Assembly: GCF_015351105.1 (NCBI RefSeq)
Contig: NZ_JADKRR010000001.1
Location: forward strand, 620,001 to 684,000
Direction of reading: 5' to 3'
Source of the DNA: Clavibacter sp. VKM Ac-2872
GTDB taxonomy: Bacteria; Actinomycetota; Actinomycetes; Actinomycetales; Microbacteriaceae
DNA: 64,000 bases
The notes under the pieces are model-generated. The model searched no databases and was not told the origin of the DNA. It worked only from the letters and a program-made list of their open reading frames with translations. Position 1 is the first letter of the stretch. Every line of letters begins with the position of its first letter. Made by a program: the position numbers and the translations under genes. This document shows, piece after piece, positions 8,216 through 17,821 of this stretch.

Positions 8216-10321
8216 TCAGCCGATCAGCGACGGCCTGAGGTCCCGCAGCGTGCGGTGCGACGTGATGCGGATCGCCCCGGCCAGCGCCACCGCGAGCCCC
8301 GCGACCAGCCACAGCGCGAGCACGCCGGCGTCCTGGGCGGCCTGCCCGAGGTCGCCGCCGTACATGAGCTGCCGCAGCGCATCCACCGCGAAGCTCATCG
8401 GCAGCACGTGGTGCAGCGCGGCGAGCGGGCCGGGCAGGGTCTGCCAGGGGAACGTGCCGCCCGCGGTGACGAGCTGCACGACCATGAGCACGAGGCCGAG
8501 GAACTGGCCGACGCTGCCGAGCAGCACGTTGAGCGCGAGGATGATCGCCGCGAAGGTGACGGAGGCGAGCACCATCGTCCCGTACATGGCGAGCGGGTGG
8601 GCGATGTGGAAGCCGAGCGCCCCGGCGACGATCGCGTAGAGGCCGGCCATCTGCACGATGCCGAGGAGCGCGGGCGTGAGCCAGCCGGCGAGCGTGATCC
8701 TCAGCGGCGCCTTCCGGGCCGTGATCGCGCGGCGGGACAGCGGCTTCACGATGAGGAACAGGGCATAGATCCCGATCCACGCGGCGAGGCTGATGAAGAA
8801 CGGCGCGAGCCCGGCGCCGTACTCGCCGGCCTCGGTCACGGCATCCTGGCGGAGCGCGACGGGATCGCCGATGGTGTCGGCCTGCGCGTCCCGCTGCGCC
8901 TCGGTGGACGCGGGGATCTGGTCGAGGCCCGAGTCGAGGCCGTCGCGCAGCTTCGTCGTGCCGTCCTGGAGGGTGCCGAGGCCGGTCGCGAGCGAGGTCG
9001 CGCCGTCGGACGCGGAGTGCGCGCCGGTCGCGAGGGTCGCGCTGCCGTCGGCGGCCTGCGCGATGCCGTCGGCGAGGGCGGGGGAGGCCTTGGCGAGCGC
9101 ATCCGCGCCCGTCGCGACCTGCGCGCTGCCGGACGCGAGCGTGCCGGCGCCCTGGGCGAGGGTGGCGGATCCGGTCTGCAGCTTCGCGGCCCCGGCGGCC
9201 ACCTGCGCGCTGACCTGGGCGACCTGCTCGCTGCCGGTCGCGAGCTGCTGCAGCTGCGTGTTGAGGCCGTCCGTCTTCGTCGTGGAATCGGTGATGTCCG
9301 TGCCGAGCACGTCGAGCTTCGCGAGCGCGGCGTCGATGTCGGCCTTCGGGATGCCGGCGTCCTCCATGCGCTTCTGGATCGCCGCGCGGATCGTCGGCAC
9401 CTGACCGGCGAGCTTGTCGGCGCCCGCGGTGGCGGCGGATCCGAGCGCGGCGATCTGCTTGTTGCCGTCGGCCACCTTCCGCGCGCCCGCCGCGGTCTGC
9501 TGCGCCCCTGGCGTGAGCGCTGCGGCACCGGTCGAGAGATCCGTCGCGCCGGAGGAGAGCGTCGCCGCGCCGGACGCGACCTGGTCGGCGCCCGTCGCGA
9601 GCTGCCTCGTCTGCGCCGGCAGCTGCGCCGTGCCCGAGCGGAGCTGGCCGAGCCCGGAGGAGAGCGTGTCGGCGCCGGTCGCGAGCTTCCCGTTCCCGTC
9701 GGCCAGCGCATCGGCGCCGGAGCGCGCGGACGCGGTCCCGTCGACGAGCTGCTGCGCGCCGGATGCCGCGTCGCCGAGGCTGGAGCGCACGTCCGCGAGG
9801 CCGAGCAGGAGCTTGCCCGCGGCCTCGGTGCCGACGCGCGAGGCGACCGACTTCGTGATCCGTGCACCGGCCTGCTGCGCGATGGTCGTGGCGAGGTAGC
9901 TGTTGGCGTCGTCGGTGGCCATGACCACCCGGGCCTGCTGCGGATCCGTGCCCGATGCCGACGAGAGCGCGGCGGAGAAGCCGGACGGGATGGTGAGCGT
10001 GAAGTCGTACGTGCCGTCCTCGAGGCCGGTGCGCGCCTCGGCGGAGGAGACCTCGTGCCAGTCGAAGGAGGCGTCGTCGAGCACGTCCTTCGCGACGTCG
10101 GTGCCGTAGTCGACCGGCTTGCCGTCGACCGTGGCGCCCTGGTCGGCCACGACGAGCGCGGCGGGGACCTTGTCGAGGCTGCTGTACGGATCCTGGTTCG
10201 CCCAGAGGTACAGGCCGCCGTAGAGCACGGGCACCAGCACGAGCGCGACGAGCGCGATCTTGGACATGGTGGTGGCGGTGAGGCGCGTCAGCTCGGCGCG
10301 CACCAGGGGGATCAGTCTCAT
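8216..10321 (-). CDS. YhgE/Pip-family membrane protein (ABC-2-like)
   Basis: A 701-residue YhgE/Pip-type protein. One transmembrane helix is near the N-terminus (about 20-42, ALVALVLVPVLYGGLYLWAN). A roughly 400-residue extracytoplasmic part follows, carrying many short degenerate repeats of the form ADALAxGxxxLATGA, probably a long helical rod. Five or six C-terminal helices (about 510-690) follow an FFISLAAW segment. The family is related to ABC-2 permeases and to phage-infection protein Pip. The start overlaps the upstream ABC-like gene by 4 bases, so the pair is an operon with the TetR gene. Confidence 0.88.
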   Translation of the reverse strand: MRLIPLVRAELTRLTATTMSKIALVALVLVPVLYGGLYLWANQDPYSSLDKVPAALVVADQGATVDGKPVDYGTDVAKDVLDDASFDWHEVSSAEARTGLEDGTYDFTLTIPSGFSAALSSASGTDPQQARVVMATDDANSYLATTIAQQAGARITKSVASRVGTEAAGKLLLGLADVRSSLGDAASGAQQLVDGTASARSGADALADGNGKLATGADTLSSGLGQLRSGTAQLPAQTRQLATGADQVASGAATLSSGATDLSTGAAALTPGAQQTAAGARKVADGNKQIAALGSAATAGADKLAGQVPTIRAAIQKRMEDAGIPKADIDAALAKLDVLGTDITDSTTKTDGLNTQLQQLATGSEQVAQVSAQVAAGAAKLQTGSATLAQGAGTLASGSAQVATGADALAKASPALADGIAQAADGSATLATGAHSASDGATSLATGLGTLQDGTTKLRDGLDSGLDQIPASTEAQRDAQADTIGDPVALRQDAVTEAGEYGAGLAPFFISLAAWIGIYALFLIVKPLSRRAITARKAPLRITLAGWLTPALLGIVQMAGLYAIVAGALGFHIAHPLAMYGTMVLASVTFAAIILALNVLLGSVGQFLGLVLMVVQLVTAGGTFPWQTLPGPLAALHHVLPMSFAVDALRQLMYGGDLGQAAQDAGVLALWLVAGLAVALAGAIRITSHRTLRDLRPSLIG

Positions 10322-10983
10322 CGGGTCTGCGTTCCGTCGATCGAGGGGGTGGGTTCGGGGGTGGCGATCGCGTCGTCGGCGGGGAGCGCGGCGATGGCCT
10401 CCGCGGCGGCCTCGTTCGTGACGACGAGCACGCCGGTGCCGGAGCGCGCGAGGTCGCGGAGGACGCGCATCCAGTCGGCCACCACGCCGCCGTGCCGCTC
10501 GGGCGAGGTGACGACGACGGCCTCGACGCCGTCGCGGGAGGCGGCGAGCGTGGTGAGGAGGCGGATCCGGGCGACCGCGGGCAACGCCGAGAACGGCGCG
10601 CGCGCGAGGTCGGCGAGGCCCTGATCGTCGAGGATCACGCCGACCTCGTGCCGGCCGGAGCGGTGCCCGGCGAGGGCGAGCTCCTCGGCGACGACCGCGC
10701 GGAGCGTGACGTCGTCGGCGGGCTCGTTGATCCGCGGGGTGTCGACGAGCGCGACCCGCTCGGCGACGCGCAGGGCGACGCCGGCGGAGTCGTCGCCGTC
10801 GAGGGCGATGGATCCGCCGTCGATGCGCATGCGGCCGGAGGCGACGAGGGAGAGGACGGTGGGGCGCAGCTCGGTCTCGGCGATCGCGACCACGGGATCC
10901 GGGCCGCCGTAGGAGAGCGAGATGGCGGGCAGGGCGGGCGCGGGGCCGTCGCCGACGCGCGCGTCGGTCAGGGTGACGATCAC
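10318..10983 (-). CDS. Degenerate ABC-ATPase-like protein lacking Walker motifs
   Basis: A 221-residue protein whose strand and helix order follows an ABC nucleotide-binding domain. RPTVLSLVASGRMRIDGGSI aligns with the region after Walker A, VALVDTP with the Q-loop region, and RIRLLTTLAASRDGVEAVVV with the signature/Walker B part. No GxxGxGKST, LSGGQ or LLLDEP motif is present, so ATP hydrolysis is unlikely. GTG 10983 overlaps the TetR stop (GTGA). It is coupled to the YhgE/Pip gene and may be a structural or regulatory partner. The fold assignment is inference. Confidence 0.6.
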   Translation of the reverse strand: MIVTLTDARVGDGPAPALPAISLSYGGPDPVVAIAETELRPTVLSLVASGRMRIDGGSIALDGDDSAGVALRVAERVALVDTPRINEPADDVTLRAVVAEELALAGHRSGRHEVGVILDDQGLADLARAPFSALPAVARIRLLTTLAASRDGVEAVVVTSPERHGGVVADWMRVLRDLARSGTGVLVVTNEAAAEAIAALPADDAIATPEPTPSIDGTQTR

Positions 10984-11675
10984 GACGCGGCCTCCGTGCG
11001 GGCCGCGGCGGACGGTGCGACGGCGGGCGTGGCGGCCGCGTGGGGCGTGCACTCGCGGAGCTCGGGGGTGGTGGCCATGAGCTCGCCCGACGCGCGCCAG
11101 TCGAGGCCGCAGAGGGCGAGCGAGGTGAGGATCACGAGCGAATGGCCCTCCGCGCGGCCGATGTCGCTGCGGGTCGCCTCGTCGAGCACCGCGAGCGCGC
11201 CGCCCTCGATCAGGCGCGCGAGCGTCTGCGCCGGCATGTCGCCGCGCAGCTCGCCGGCCGCGATGCCGCGCGCGACGACGCGCAGCAGCTCGGCCCGCAG
11301 CGGCGCGAGCTCGGCGCCGACCTCGCGCGCGAGCGGTCCGCGCACCGCGACACGCGCCATCACGCGCACCTGCTCGACCTCGGCCCAGAGCCGCGCGCCG
11401 ATGAGGGCGACGTGGATCCGGCTGTCGTCGTGCGTGATCCCCGCCAGCGCGTCGACCACGCGGCGGGCGCCCCGCTGGAGCACCTCGCGCACGAGGTCGT
11501 CGCGCGTGGCGAAGTGCCCGTACACGGCGCGTCGGCTGAGGCCGGCGGCGGCGGCGATGGTCTCGAGGGAGGCGTCCGGGTCGCGGTCGAGCGCGACCAC
11601 GGCCGCGTCGACGAGGGCTTGGCGGTTCGTCGCGGCGTCCTTGCGGGGCGCGCGCGCGGAGGCGAGGGAGGTCAT
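10980..11675 (-). CDS. TetR-family transcriptional regulator
   Basis: A 231-residue regulator with an N-terminal helix-turn-helix (about 18-60: NRQALVDAAVVALDRDPDAS, then LETIAAAAGLSRRAVYGHFA) and a helical ligand-binding C-terminal domain. The ATG at 11675 directly follows a promoter whose -35 overlaps a 16-bp palindrome, so autoregulation is likely. It heads a three-gene operon with an ABC-like protein and a YhgE/Pip membrane protein, which suggests control of a membrane export or envelope-stress function. Confidence 0.92.
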   Translation of the reverse strand: MTSLASARAPRKDAATNRQALVDAAVVALDRDPDASLETIAAAAGLSRRAVYGHFATRDDLVREVLQRGARRVVDALAGITHDDSRIHVALIGARLWAEVEQVRVMARVAVRGPLAREVGAELAPLRAELLRVVARGIAAGELRGDMPAQTLARLIEGGALAVLDEATRSDIGRAEGHSLVILTSLALCGLDWRASGELMATTPELRECTPHAAATPAVAPSAAARTEAAS

Positions 11676-11680
11676 GCGAC

Positions 11681-11712
11681 CAGGGTAGTGATCCTGCACA
11701 CGCGTGTGCAAC
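11681..11712 (-). promoter_or_regulatory. Promoter and palindromic operator of the TetR operon
   Basis: On the minus strand, TTGCAC (-35) and TACCCT (-10) are 18 bp apart, and the -10 ends 6 bases before the ATG at 11675, which predicts a leaderless or nearly leaderless mRNA. A perfect 16-bp palindrome, TGCACACGCGTGTGCA (11695-11710), covers the -35 and spacer. This is the expected place for TetR autorepression. Confidence 0.72.
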
Positions 11713-11756
11713 TTAGTGCGGCGAGCTCCCAGCTCGCAGACCCCCGGCCGCCCGGA

Positions 11757-13017
11757 TCAGCTCCGCAGGGTCTCGCTCGGCAGCTCGCCGAAGACGCTCG
11801 CGTACGACGCGGCGAACCGGCCGAGGTGCGCGAAGCCCCACTCCTCGGCGACGCTGCGGACGGTCGTGGTGGTGGGCGTCGCGTCCAGGAGCTGCGCGCG
11901 CACCCGGCGGAGGCGGATCCCGCGCAGGTACTCGGTGGGCGTCTGGCCGTGGTGGCGGCGGAGGGCGAGCTGGAGCACGCGCGTCGAGATGCCGGCGGCG
12001 GCGGCGGCCTCCGCGGGCGTGATCGGCAGGTGCGCGTTGTGGTGCAGGTACTCCACGGCCACGCGGATGTGGGCCATGCGCGGCGCGCGCAGCTCGGCGG
12101 GCATCTCCACGTCGTCCCACGGGAAGAGGCGGAGCGTGGCGCGCGCGAGCGACAGGTCGGCCTCGAGGCGCATGAGGGGGGGAGGCGTCGGGATCCGTGA
12201 TGATCGGGGCCGCGGCCGCGACCGCCTGCCGCCAGACGGCGGCCGTCTCGGCGCTGGGCACGCTGCGGTGCTCGAACAGCAGCGGACGCGCCGGGCCGTG
12301 GTGGAACTCGGTCGCGGTCTGCTCGAGGAAGCCGGCGTCGAGGTGGACGCAGTTCTGCCGGGTCGAGCTCGCCTGGTACTGGAACGGGCGGCCGGTAGGG
12401 AGGAGGAACGGGAGCTGGCCGCGGGAGGTGACGGCGCGGGATCCGCGGTCGACCGTGATCTGCCCCTCGAGGAACCAGGTGACCACGTGCTCCGGGAGCT
12501 GGCCGCTCTCGGCCCACTGCGTTCCGGCGATGCGCGAGGTGCGGAGGGTGACGCGCTCGCTGCCGAGGATCGCGTAGCGGTAGGAGAAGGTCTTCGTGCG
12601 GCGGTCGGGGGCGAAGCGGATCCCCTCGAGGATCGACCCGAAGCTCGTGGTGGCCTCGTCGATGTCGGCGCCGGCCATGACGGCGCGGAGGAACGGCTCG
12701 GTCGACGCGGCGGCGGGAGCGGGGGCGGTGGCGGTGTCGGCGGGCGCTGCGACGGCGGCCGTCGCGGCGGGCTCGGCGGTCGTCGCGACGGCTGCGGCGG
12801 CTGAGTCGTCGGCAGCGCGGGCGTCGGCGGCCATGCCCATCACGGCCGCGCCGGCTCCGGCGACGAGCGACAGGGATCCGGTGCCCAGCGACCCGGTGTC
12901 GGACGCGGCCGTCGGCGACGCGGCGAGCGCCGCATCGGGACCCGCCGTGTCGGCGTGGGGCGTGCGCGGGCGGTGCGAGGGATCCCTCGTTCCGATGGGG
13001 GGCATCGTGGTGGTCAT
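11757..13017 (-). pseudogene. AraC-family regulator split by a frameshift at a C7 tract
   Basis: The N-terminal part (from ATG 13017, with GCAGGA before it) has about 90 Ala/Pro-rich residues, then an AraC-binding-like sensor region (GSILEGIRFAPDRRTKTFSY...). The C-terminal part, in another frame, carries the two-helix-turn-helix AraC domain (LPITPAEAAAAAGISTRVLQ, then RSVAEEWGFAHLGRFAASYA). The frames meet at a run of seven cytosines (minus strand, complement of 12176-12182). Six cytosines would give one continuous protein of about 419 residues. As written, the first frame yields a protein without its DNA-binding domain. A sequencing error or phase-variable slippage is possible. The C-terminal piece could alternatively start at ATG 12173. 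Confidence 0.75.
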
Positions 13018-13346
13018 GGTTCCTGCGGTCTCTGGGCGTCGATCGTCTCCGCCCTCCCGCTCATCATGCATCGTGCACTCGCGGTCGGGCGCCTCCGGGG
13101 TCCGGGACGGTGATGGTCATTCGGCGCGGCCCCGTCAGGGAGCGGGTCGTCGCTCCGCGGATATCCGCTGAGCGAACGCGCGTCCCCCGACCGGTTGCGA
13201 CGCCACCGCACGTCGCCTCCCCGCGCGCGCCCCGGCGACGCCCCGGCGGCACCCCGCGCACGCACCGGATCCGCACGGCTGCGCCGCCTAGGCTCGGGGA
13301 TCGCGGTCGTCTTCCCCACCGCTCCCGCACCCCCGAGAGGCGCCGC
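13018..13346. other. Intergenic region with a near-perfect 24-bp dyad
   Basis: This 329-bp gap separates the AraC gene from a small membrane-protein gene reading away. It contains a 24-bp dyad at 13151-13174, whose core GCGGATATCCGC is flanked by CGCTC on the left and GAGCG on the right. A GCCTAGGCT -10-like box lies at about 13285-13293 before the small gene. No coding region is convincing here. Confidence 0.5.
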
Positions 13347-13550
13347 ATGACGAGCGACCGGTCCCTGGCCTTCATCCTGCTGCGCTCGTGCCTCGTGATG
13401 GTCGCGCTCGGCGTCGTCACCGTGCAGACCGGGGGCGGCCTCGGCGTCGTGGGCGTCATCGCGTTCGTCCTCGCGGCGGGCCTCGGCGGCGGGGCGACCT
13501 TCTACTGGCGGCGGCACCTCGCGTCGAAGCGGCGCGACCCCTTCAGCTGA
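13347..13550 (+). CDS. Small membrane protein, 67 residues
   Basis: Two predicted transmembrane helices (about 8-26 and 32-50) are followed by a basic tail (WRRHLASKRRD). The ATG is preceded by GAGAGG at good spacing. The 3' end overlaps the convergent sbcC gene by 8 bases. No family recognised. It resembles the many short, two-helix, Gly-rich membrane proteins of Actinobacteria. Confidence 0.65.
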   Translation: MTSDRSLAFILLRSCLVMVALGVVTVQTGGGLGVVGVIAFVLAAGLGGGATFYWRRHLASKRRDPFS

Positions 13551-16500
13551 CGGTCGACGTGAGGGTCGACGACCCGTCCGCCCGGCGCCGCACCTCGATC
13601 CGGTCGGCCACCCGCTGCTTGAGCTCCTCGACGTGGCTGACGATGCCGACGGTGCGGCCGTCGGAGGACAGCCGCCCGAGCTCCGACATGACGGCGTCGA
13701 GCGTCTCCGGATCCAGCGTGCCGAACCCCTCGTCGACGAAGAGCGTGCCGAGCTGGAGCCCGCCCGCCTCCGCCTGCACGACGTCGGCGAGGCCGAGCGC
13801 GAGGGCGAGCGACGCGTAGAACGTCTCGCCGCCGGAGAAGCTCGCGGGCTCGCGCACGCGGTCGACGACGTGGTCGCGGATCTGCAGCGCGAGCCCCGTC
13901 TTCCGCGATCGGCTCGTCGCCTCCCGCTCCTCGCTCACCTCCAGCTCGTAGCGGCCGCTGGACATGATCCGCAGGCGCGCGTTGGCGGCCCGCACGACGT
14001 CCTCGAAGCGGCGCAGCAGCACGTAGGTGCCGAGGGTCGTGCCGCGCGTGTTCTCGGGGGTGGTGGCGTTCGCGACCTCGGCCATGCGGATCGCGGCCCG
14101 CGCCTGGTCGCCCGCGCGTGCGCTCTCGCGGCGGGCGGCGTCGTGCCGGGCGAGCGCCCGGGCGCTGCGGTCGGCGCGGTCGCGCGCGCGGGCGGCGCGC
14201 TCGGCGCTGGCGCGGGCCGCGGCCTGGGCGGCGTCGAGGGCGGCGCGGGCGGCATCCGGATCCGGGCGCTCGGCGCCCGTGAGCGACGCGACCTCGGGAT
14301 CCGCGAGCCCCTCCGCGACGACCGCCTGCTCCCGCTCGTGCGCGGCGACCCGCCGGGCGGCCGCCTCGAGCTCGGCCGGCGGGAGGGCGGCGGCGCGCGC
14401 CTCCTCCTCGGTCGCGAACGACCGGTCCGCGAGCGCCTGGGCGAGCTCGGCGGCGCGGGCGGCGGCGTCGGCGGACACGCGCTCGCGGGCCGCGGCGAGG
14501 GCGATGAGGCGGTCGACGAGGGCGCGCTCGGCGGCGCGGTCGACGACGAGGGCGGCGACGCGGGGGGCGGCGGCGGTGTCGGCGTCGTCGGTCGCGTGCC
14601 CGTCCGCGTCCCGCTCCGCGAGCACCGTGCGCACGGCCGCCTCGTCCTCCGTCAGGAGCTCGCGCGCGCGGATCACGCGCTCGAGCAGCCCAGAGAGGGC
14701 GGCGCGGGCATCATCGCGGCGGGCGCGGATCCGCTCGGTCTCCGCGTCGTGCGCGACGACCGCGGCTTCCGCGGCCCGGAGCGCGCCGCCCGCCGCCTCG
14801 GCCTCCGCGAGACGCGCGGCGCGGGCGGCGACCTCGGCGTCGGCGGTCTCCGCCGTGATCCCGTCGAGCGCCGCCCGCGCGACCTCGTGCCGCGCGGTCT
14901 CCGCCGAGAGCGCCGCCACCGCATCACCCTGCGCTCGCTCAGCCCGGGCGCGCGCCTCGGCCGCCCGCTCGATCTCGTCGTCGTCCGGATGCCCGGGGGC
15001 GCTCGGCGCAGGATGCGGGTGGTCGGTCGCGCCGCACACCGGGCACGGCGTGCCGTCCGCCAGCTCCCGGGCCAGCTCACCGGCGAGCCCGCGGATCTTC
15101 CGCTGCCGCAGCTCCGCCTCGTGTCGCACGGCGGACACCGCGGCGGCCGAACGGGCGTCGAGGGCGTCCCGGGCCGCGCGGATCCGCGCCGCCAGCTCCT
15201 CGAGCTCCGTCACGCGCTGCCGGGTCGCCTCCGCGTCCGCGACCGCGGCGCGCGCCGCATCGACCCCGCCGGCCGCGGAGGCCGCGGCGTCCCGGGCCTC
15301 GACCAGCGGGATCCGCCCGGCCGGCCGTTCCGCGAGCGCCGCCTCCGCCGCGGCGGCCTCGGCCTCGCGCTCCGCGACCGCGTCCACGGCGGCCCGCACG
15401 TCGGCGCGGCGTCGGGGCAGCGCGCGCTCGCGCGCCTCCGCGTCGGCCAGGGTGGTCAGCTCGGCGACGAGCGCGTCGCGCCGCTCGGCCAGCGCCGGGG
15501 CGGTCGCGCTCGCGAGGGCGGGCCGCTCCGCCCGGCACGCCGCGCGGGCGTCGTCGTCGGCGACCTCTGCCGCGGTCCTCGCCGCATCCGCCCGGTCGCG
15601 CGCGGCCAGCTGGCCCGCGACCGCCGCCGCCCGCCGCGCCTCCTCCGCGCGTCGCGCCAGGCCCGCGATCTCCTCGGCCTCCGCGCGCACGGCCTCCTCG
15701 CGCGCGATGAGCGCACGCCGCCGGTCGAGCGCGCGCGCCACCCGCTCCGCGTCGGCGAGCGCGGTCCCCGCGCCCTGTCGCGCTCGCTCCTCATCCGCCC
15801 GCGCCGTCTCCGCGGAGTCGGCCAGCTCGGCGAGCAGCCGCACGGTGTCGGGGGCGTCGGCGATCTCCAGCGCATCCACCCGCGTCGCCTCGCGCAGCCC
15901 GGTGAGCGCCTCGGCGACCCTCGCGTCGGCGGCATCGGTGCGCGCCTTCGCGGCCGTGCGCATCTCGGCGAGCTGCTTCGCCGTCTGGTCGTAGACGGCC
16001 GTGCCGAACAGCGACTGCAGCACGAGCCGCCGCTGCTCGCCCGTCGAGCGCAGGAACTCGGCGAACTCGCCCTGCGGCAGCACGACCGTCTGTACGAACT
16101 GCGCGCGCGTGAGGCCCACGATCCGCGCGACCTCCGTGCCGACCTCCTGCGTGCTGGTGCCGATCACCTCGCCCGCCTCGGCATCGGGCGACGAGAGCCG
16201 CACGAGCGTGGCCGTCGCGTTCTGGTTCGTGGTGCCCGTGCCGCGCGCCTTCGGGCGCTGGTGCTGCGGGCTGCGGCGCACGCGGTGGATCCCCGCGGCC
16301 GTCTCGAAGACCAGCTCCACGTACGGCTCCACGCCGGGCGCCGCGTGGTGGCTGTGCAGGCGGTCGCGGCTCGACCCGTCGCTCGCGAGCGACCCGTAGA
16401 GCGCGAACACGACGGCGTCGATGAGCGTCGACTTGCCGGATCCGGTGGGCCCCTCGAGCAGGAACAGCCCCGATCGGCCGAGCTCCGCGAGGTCGATGAC

Positions 16501-16554
16501 GTGCTCGCCGGCGAACGGCCCGATCGCCTGGAGGGTGAGGCGGTGCAGGTCCAT
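13543..16554 (-). CDS. sbcC: Exonuclease subunit SbcC (Rad50-like SMC ATPase)
   Basis: A 1003-residue SMC-type ATPase that works with SbcD to open and resect hairpins and double-strand ends. The Walker A motif GPTGSGKST is at about 36-44. Long Ala/Arg/Glu-rich coiled coils flank a zinc-hook motif CPVCG in the middle. The C-terminus carries the signature SGGETFYASLALALGLADVV and Walker B LFVDEGFGTLD. ATG 16554 overlaps the sbcD stop by one base (TGATG), marking an sbcDC operon. Length matches the family. Confidence 0.96.
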   Translation of the reverse strand: MDLHRLTLQAIGPFAGEHVIDLAELGRSGLFLLEGPTGSGKSTLIDAVVFALYGSLASDGSSRDRLHSHHAAPGVEPYVELVFETAAGIHRVRRSPQHQRPKARGTGTTNQNATATLVRLSSPDAEAGEVIGTSTQEVGTEVARIVGLTRAQFVQTVVLPQGEFAEFLRSTGEQRRLVLQSLFGTAVYDQTAKQLAEMRTAAKARTDAADARVAEALTGLREATRVDALEIADAPDTVRLLAELADSAETARADEERARQGAGTALADAERVARALDRRRALIAREEAVRAEAEEIAGLARRAEEARRAAAVAGQLAARDRADAARTAAEVADDDARAACRAERPALASATAPALAERRDALVAELTTLADAEARERALPRRRADVRAAVDAVAEREAEAAAAEAALAERPAGRIPLVEARDAAASAAGGVDAARAAVADAEATRQRVTELEELAARIRAARDALDARSAAAVSAVRHEAELRQRKIRGLAGELARELADGTPCPVCGATDHPHPAPSAPGHPDDDEIERAAEARARAERAQGDAVAALSAETARHEVARAALDGITAETADAEVAARAARLAEAEAAGGALRAAEAAVVAHDAETERIRARRDDARAALSGLLERVIRARELLTEDEAAVRTVLAERDADGHATDDADTAAAPRVAALVVDRAAERALVDRLIALAAARERVSADAAARAAELAQALADRSFATEEEARAAALPPAELEAAARRVAAHEREQAVVAEGLADPEVASLTGAERPDPDAARAALDAAQAAARASAERAARARDRADRSARALARHDAARRESARAGDQARAAIRMAEVANATTPENTRGTTLGTYVLLRRFEDVVRAANARLRIMSSGRYELEVSEEREATSRSRKTGLALQIRDHVVDRVREPASFSGGETFYASLALALGLADVVQAEAGGLQLGTLFVDEGFGTLDPETLDAVMSELGRLSSDGRTVGIVSHVEELKQRVADRIEVRRRADGSSTLTSTVS

Positions 16555-17720
16555 CAGGCGCTCCGGTCCGCGGAGAGGGCGTGCTCGTAGGCCTGGCGGA
16601 GCACGAGCGCCTCGGCCTCGGTGGGCGGCGCGCCGGTCGCGTACTCGACGAAGTCGGCGGCGACCTCGAGCGGATCCGTCGTCGCGTCGACCACGCGCGA
16701 CCGCACGCCCTCCACGCGCCCCGCGGGCTCGTGCAGCACGACGAGCGCGTGCGGCAGCACCTCCCGCACGCGCGCCACCAGGTGCGGCGGGTGCACGGGA
16801 TCCGTCACGTGCACGCGCAGCCACGCGTCCGCGAGGTCGGCGTGCCGCCCGTCGAGGATCTCCGCGAGCGTCCCCGTCACCTCCGCCAGCCGCCGCGGCA
16901 CGGGCGCGTCGATCAGCTCGACCGTCGTGGATCCGTCGGCCGCCAGCTCCACGAGCGCGCTCGACTTCCGCTGCATGCGCTCCCCGAACGAGAACGCCAG
17001 AGGCGAGCCGGAGTAGCGGATGACGGGCCGCGCCGATCCCGCCGCCCGCACCTCCTGCGCCCCGTGCAGGTGCCCGAGCGCGACGTAGTCCGCGCCGGAG
17101 AACACCGACGCCGGCACTTGGTCGAACCCGCCCACGCGGATGTCCCGCTCGCTCTCGCTGGGCGCGGCGCCCGTCACGAAGGCGTGCGCGATCACGACGA
17201 CGCGGGCATCGGGTCGCTCGGCGGCGTCGGCGCGCACCCGGTCCATCGCGGCGCCCAGCACGGCCTCGTGCGAGCGCGGCAGGGGAGGGGCGCCGGCCGG
17301 GGCGAGCGTCACGCGCACGGCATCCGGATCCAGGTACGGCACCCCGTAGAACGCCACCGGCCCGTCCGCGTCCTCGAGCACCACGGGCACGTCGAGCGCA
17401 TCGACCGACGCGAGGATCCGCAGACCGTCGCGCAGCAGCGCCGCCGCGAACCCGAGCCGCGCCGCCGAGTCGTGGTTGCCGGGCGTGACGATGACGGTCG
17501 CGAGTGCGCTCAGCCGCGCGAGCGCGTCCCCGAGCAGCCGCACGCTGGGCACGCCGGGCACCGCGCGGTCGTACACGTCGCCCGCGACGAGCACGACGTC
17601 GACCTGCCGCTCCTCCACGAGCGTGACGAGGTGGTCGAGGAACGCGGCGTGATGCGCGTGCAGGTCCTCGCCGTGGAGGGTGCGCCCGAGGTGCCAGTCG
17701 CTCGTGTGGAGGATGCGCAC
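16554..17720 (-). CDS. sbcD: Exonuclease subunit SbcD (Mre11-like nuclease)
   Basis: A 388-residue metallophosphoesterase nuclease. The dimetal-site motifs are clear: HTSDWHLG (5-12), GDVYDR, GNHDS, HAFVTG and GHLHGAQ. The C-terminal capping region follows. Translation starts at GTG 17720 directly before RILHTSDWHLG. It partners the overlapping downstream sbcC gene in DNA double-strand-break and hairpin processing. Confidence 0.96.
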   Translation of the reverse strand: MRILHTSDWHLGRTLHGEDLHAHHAAFLDHLVTLVEERQVDVVLVAGDVYDRAVPGVPSVRLLGDALARLSALATVIVTPGNHDSAARLGFAAALLRDGLRILASVDALDVPVVLEDADGPVAFYGVPYLDPDAVRVTLAPAGAPPLPRSHEAVLGAAMDRVRADAAERPDARVVVIAHAFVTGAAPSESERDIRVGGFDQVPASVFSGADYVALGHLHGAQEVRAAGSARPVIRYSGSPLAFSFGERMQRKSSALVELAADGSTTVELIDAPVPRRLAEVTGTLAEILDGRHADLADAWLRVHVTDPVHPPHLVARVREVLPHALVVLHEPAGRVEGVRSRVVDATTDPLEVAADFVEYATGAPPTEAEALVLRQAYEHALSADRSA

Positions 17721-17821
17721 GCGGGTCCTTCCGTGGGGCTGCCGGCGGTGCCCGTCACGCTACCGGAGGGCGCCGACACGGCCGGGCCGGTCGGCGCCCC
17801 CGCGCATCCCGCTCCCGAGGA

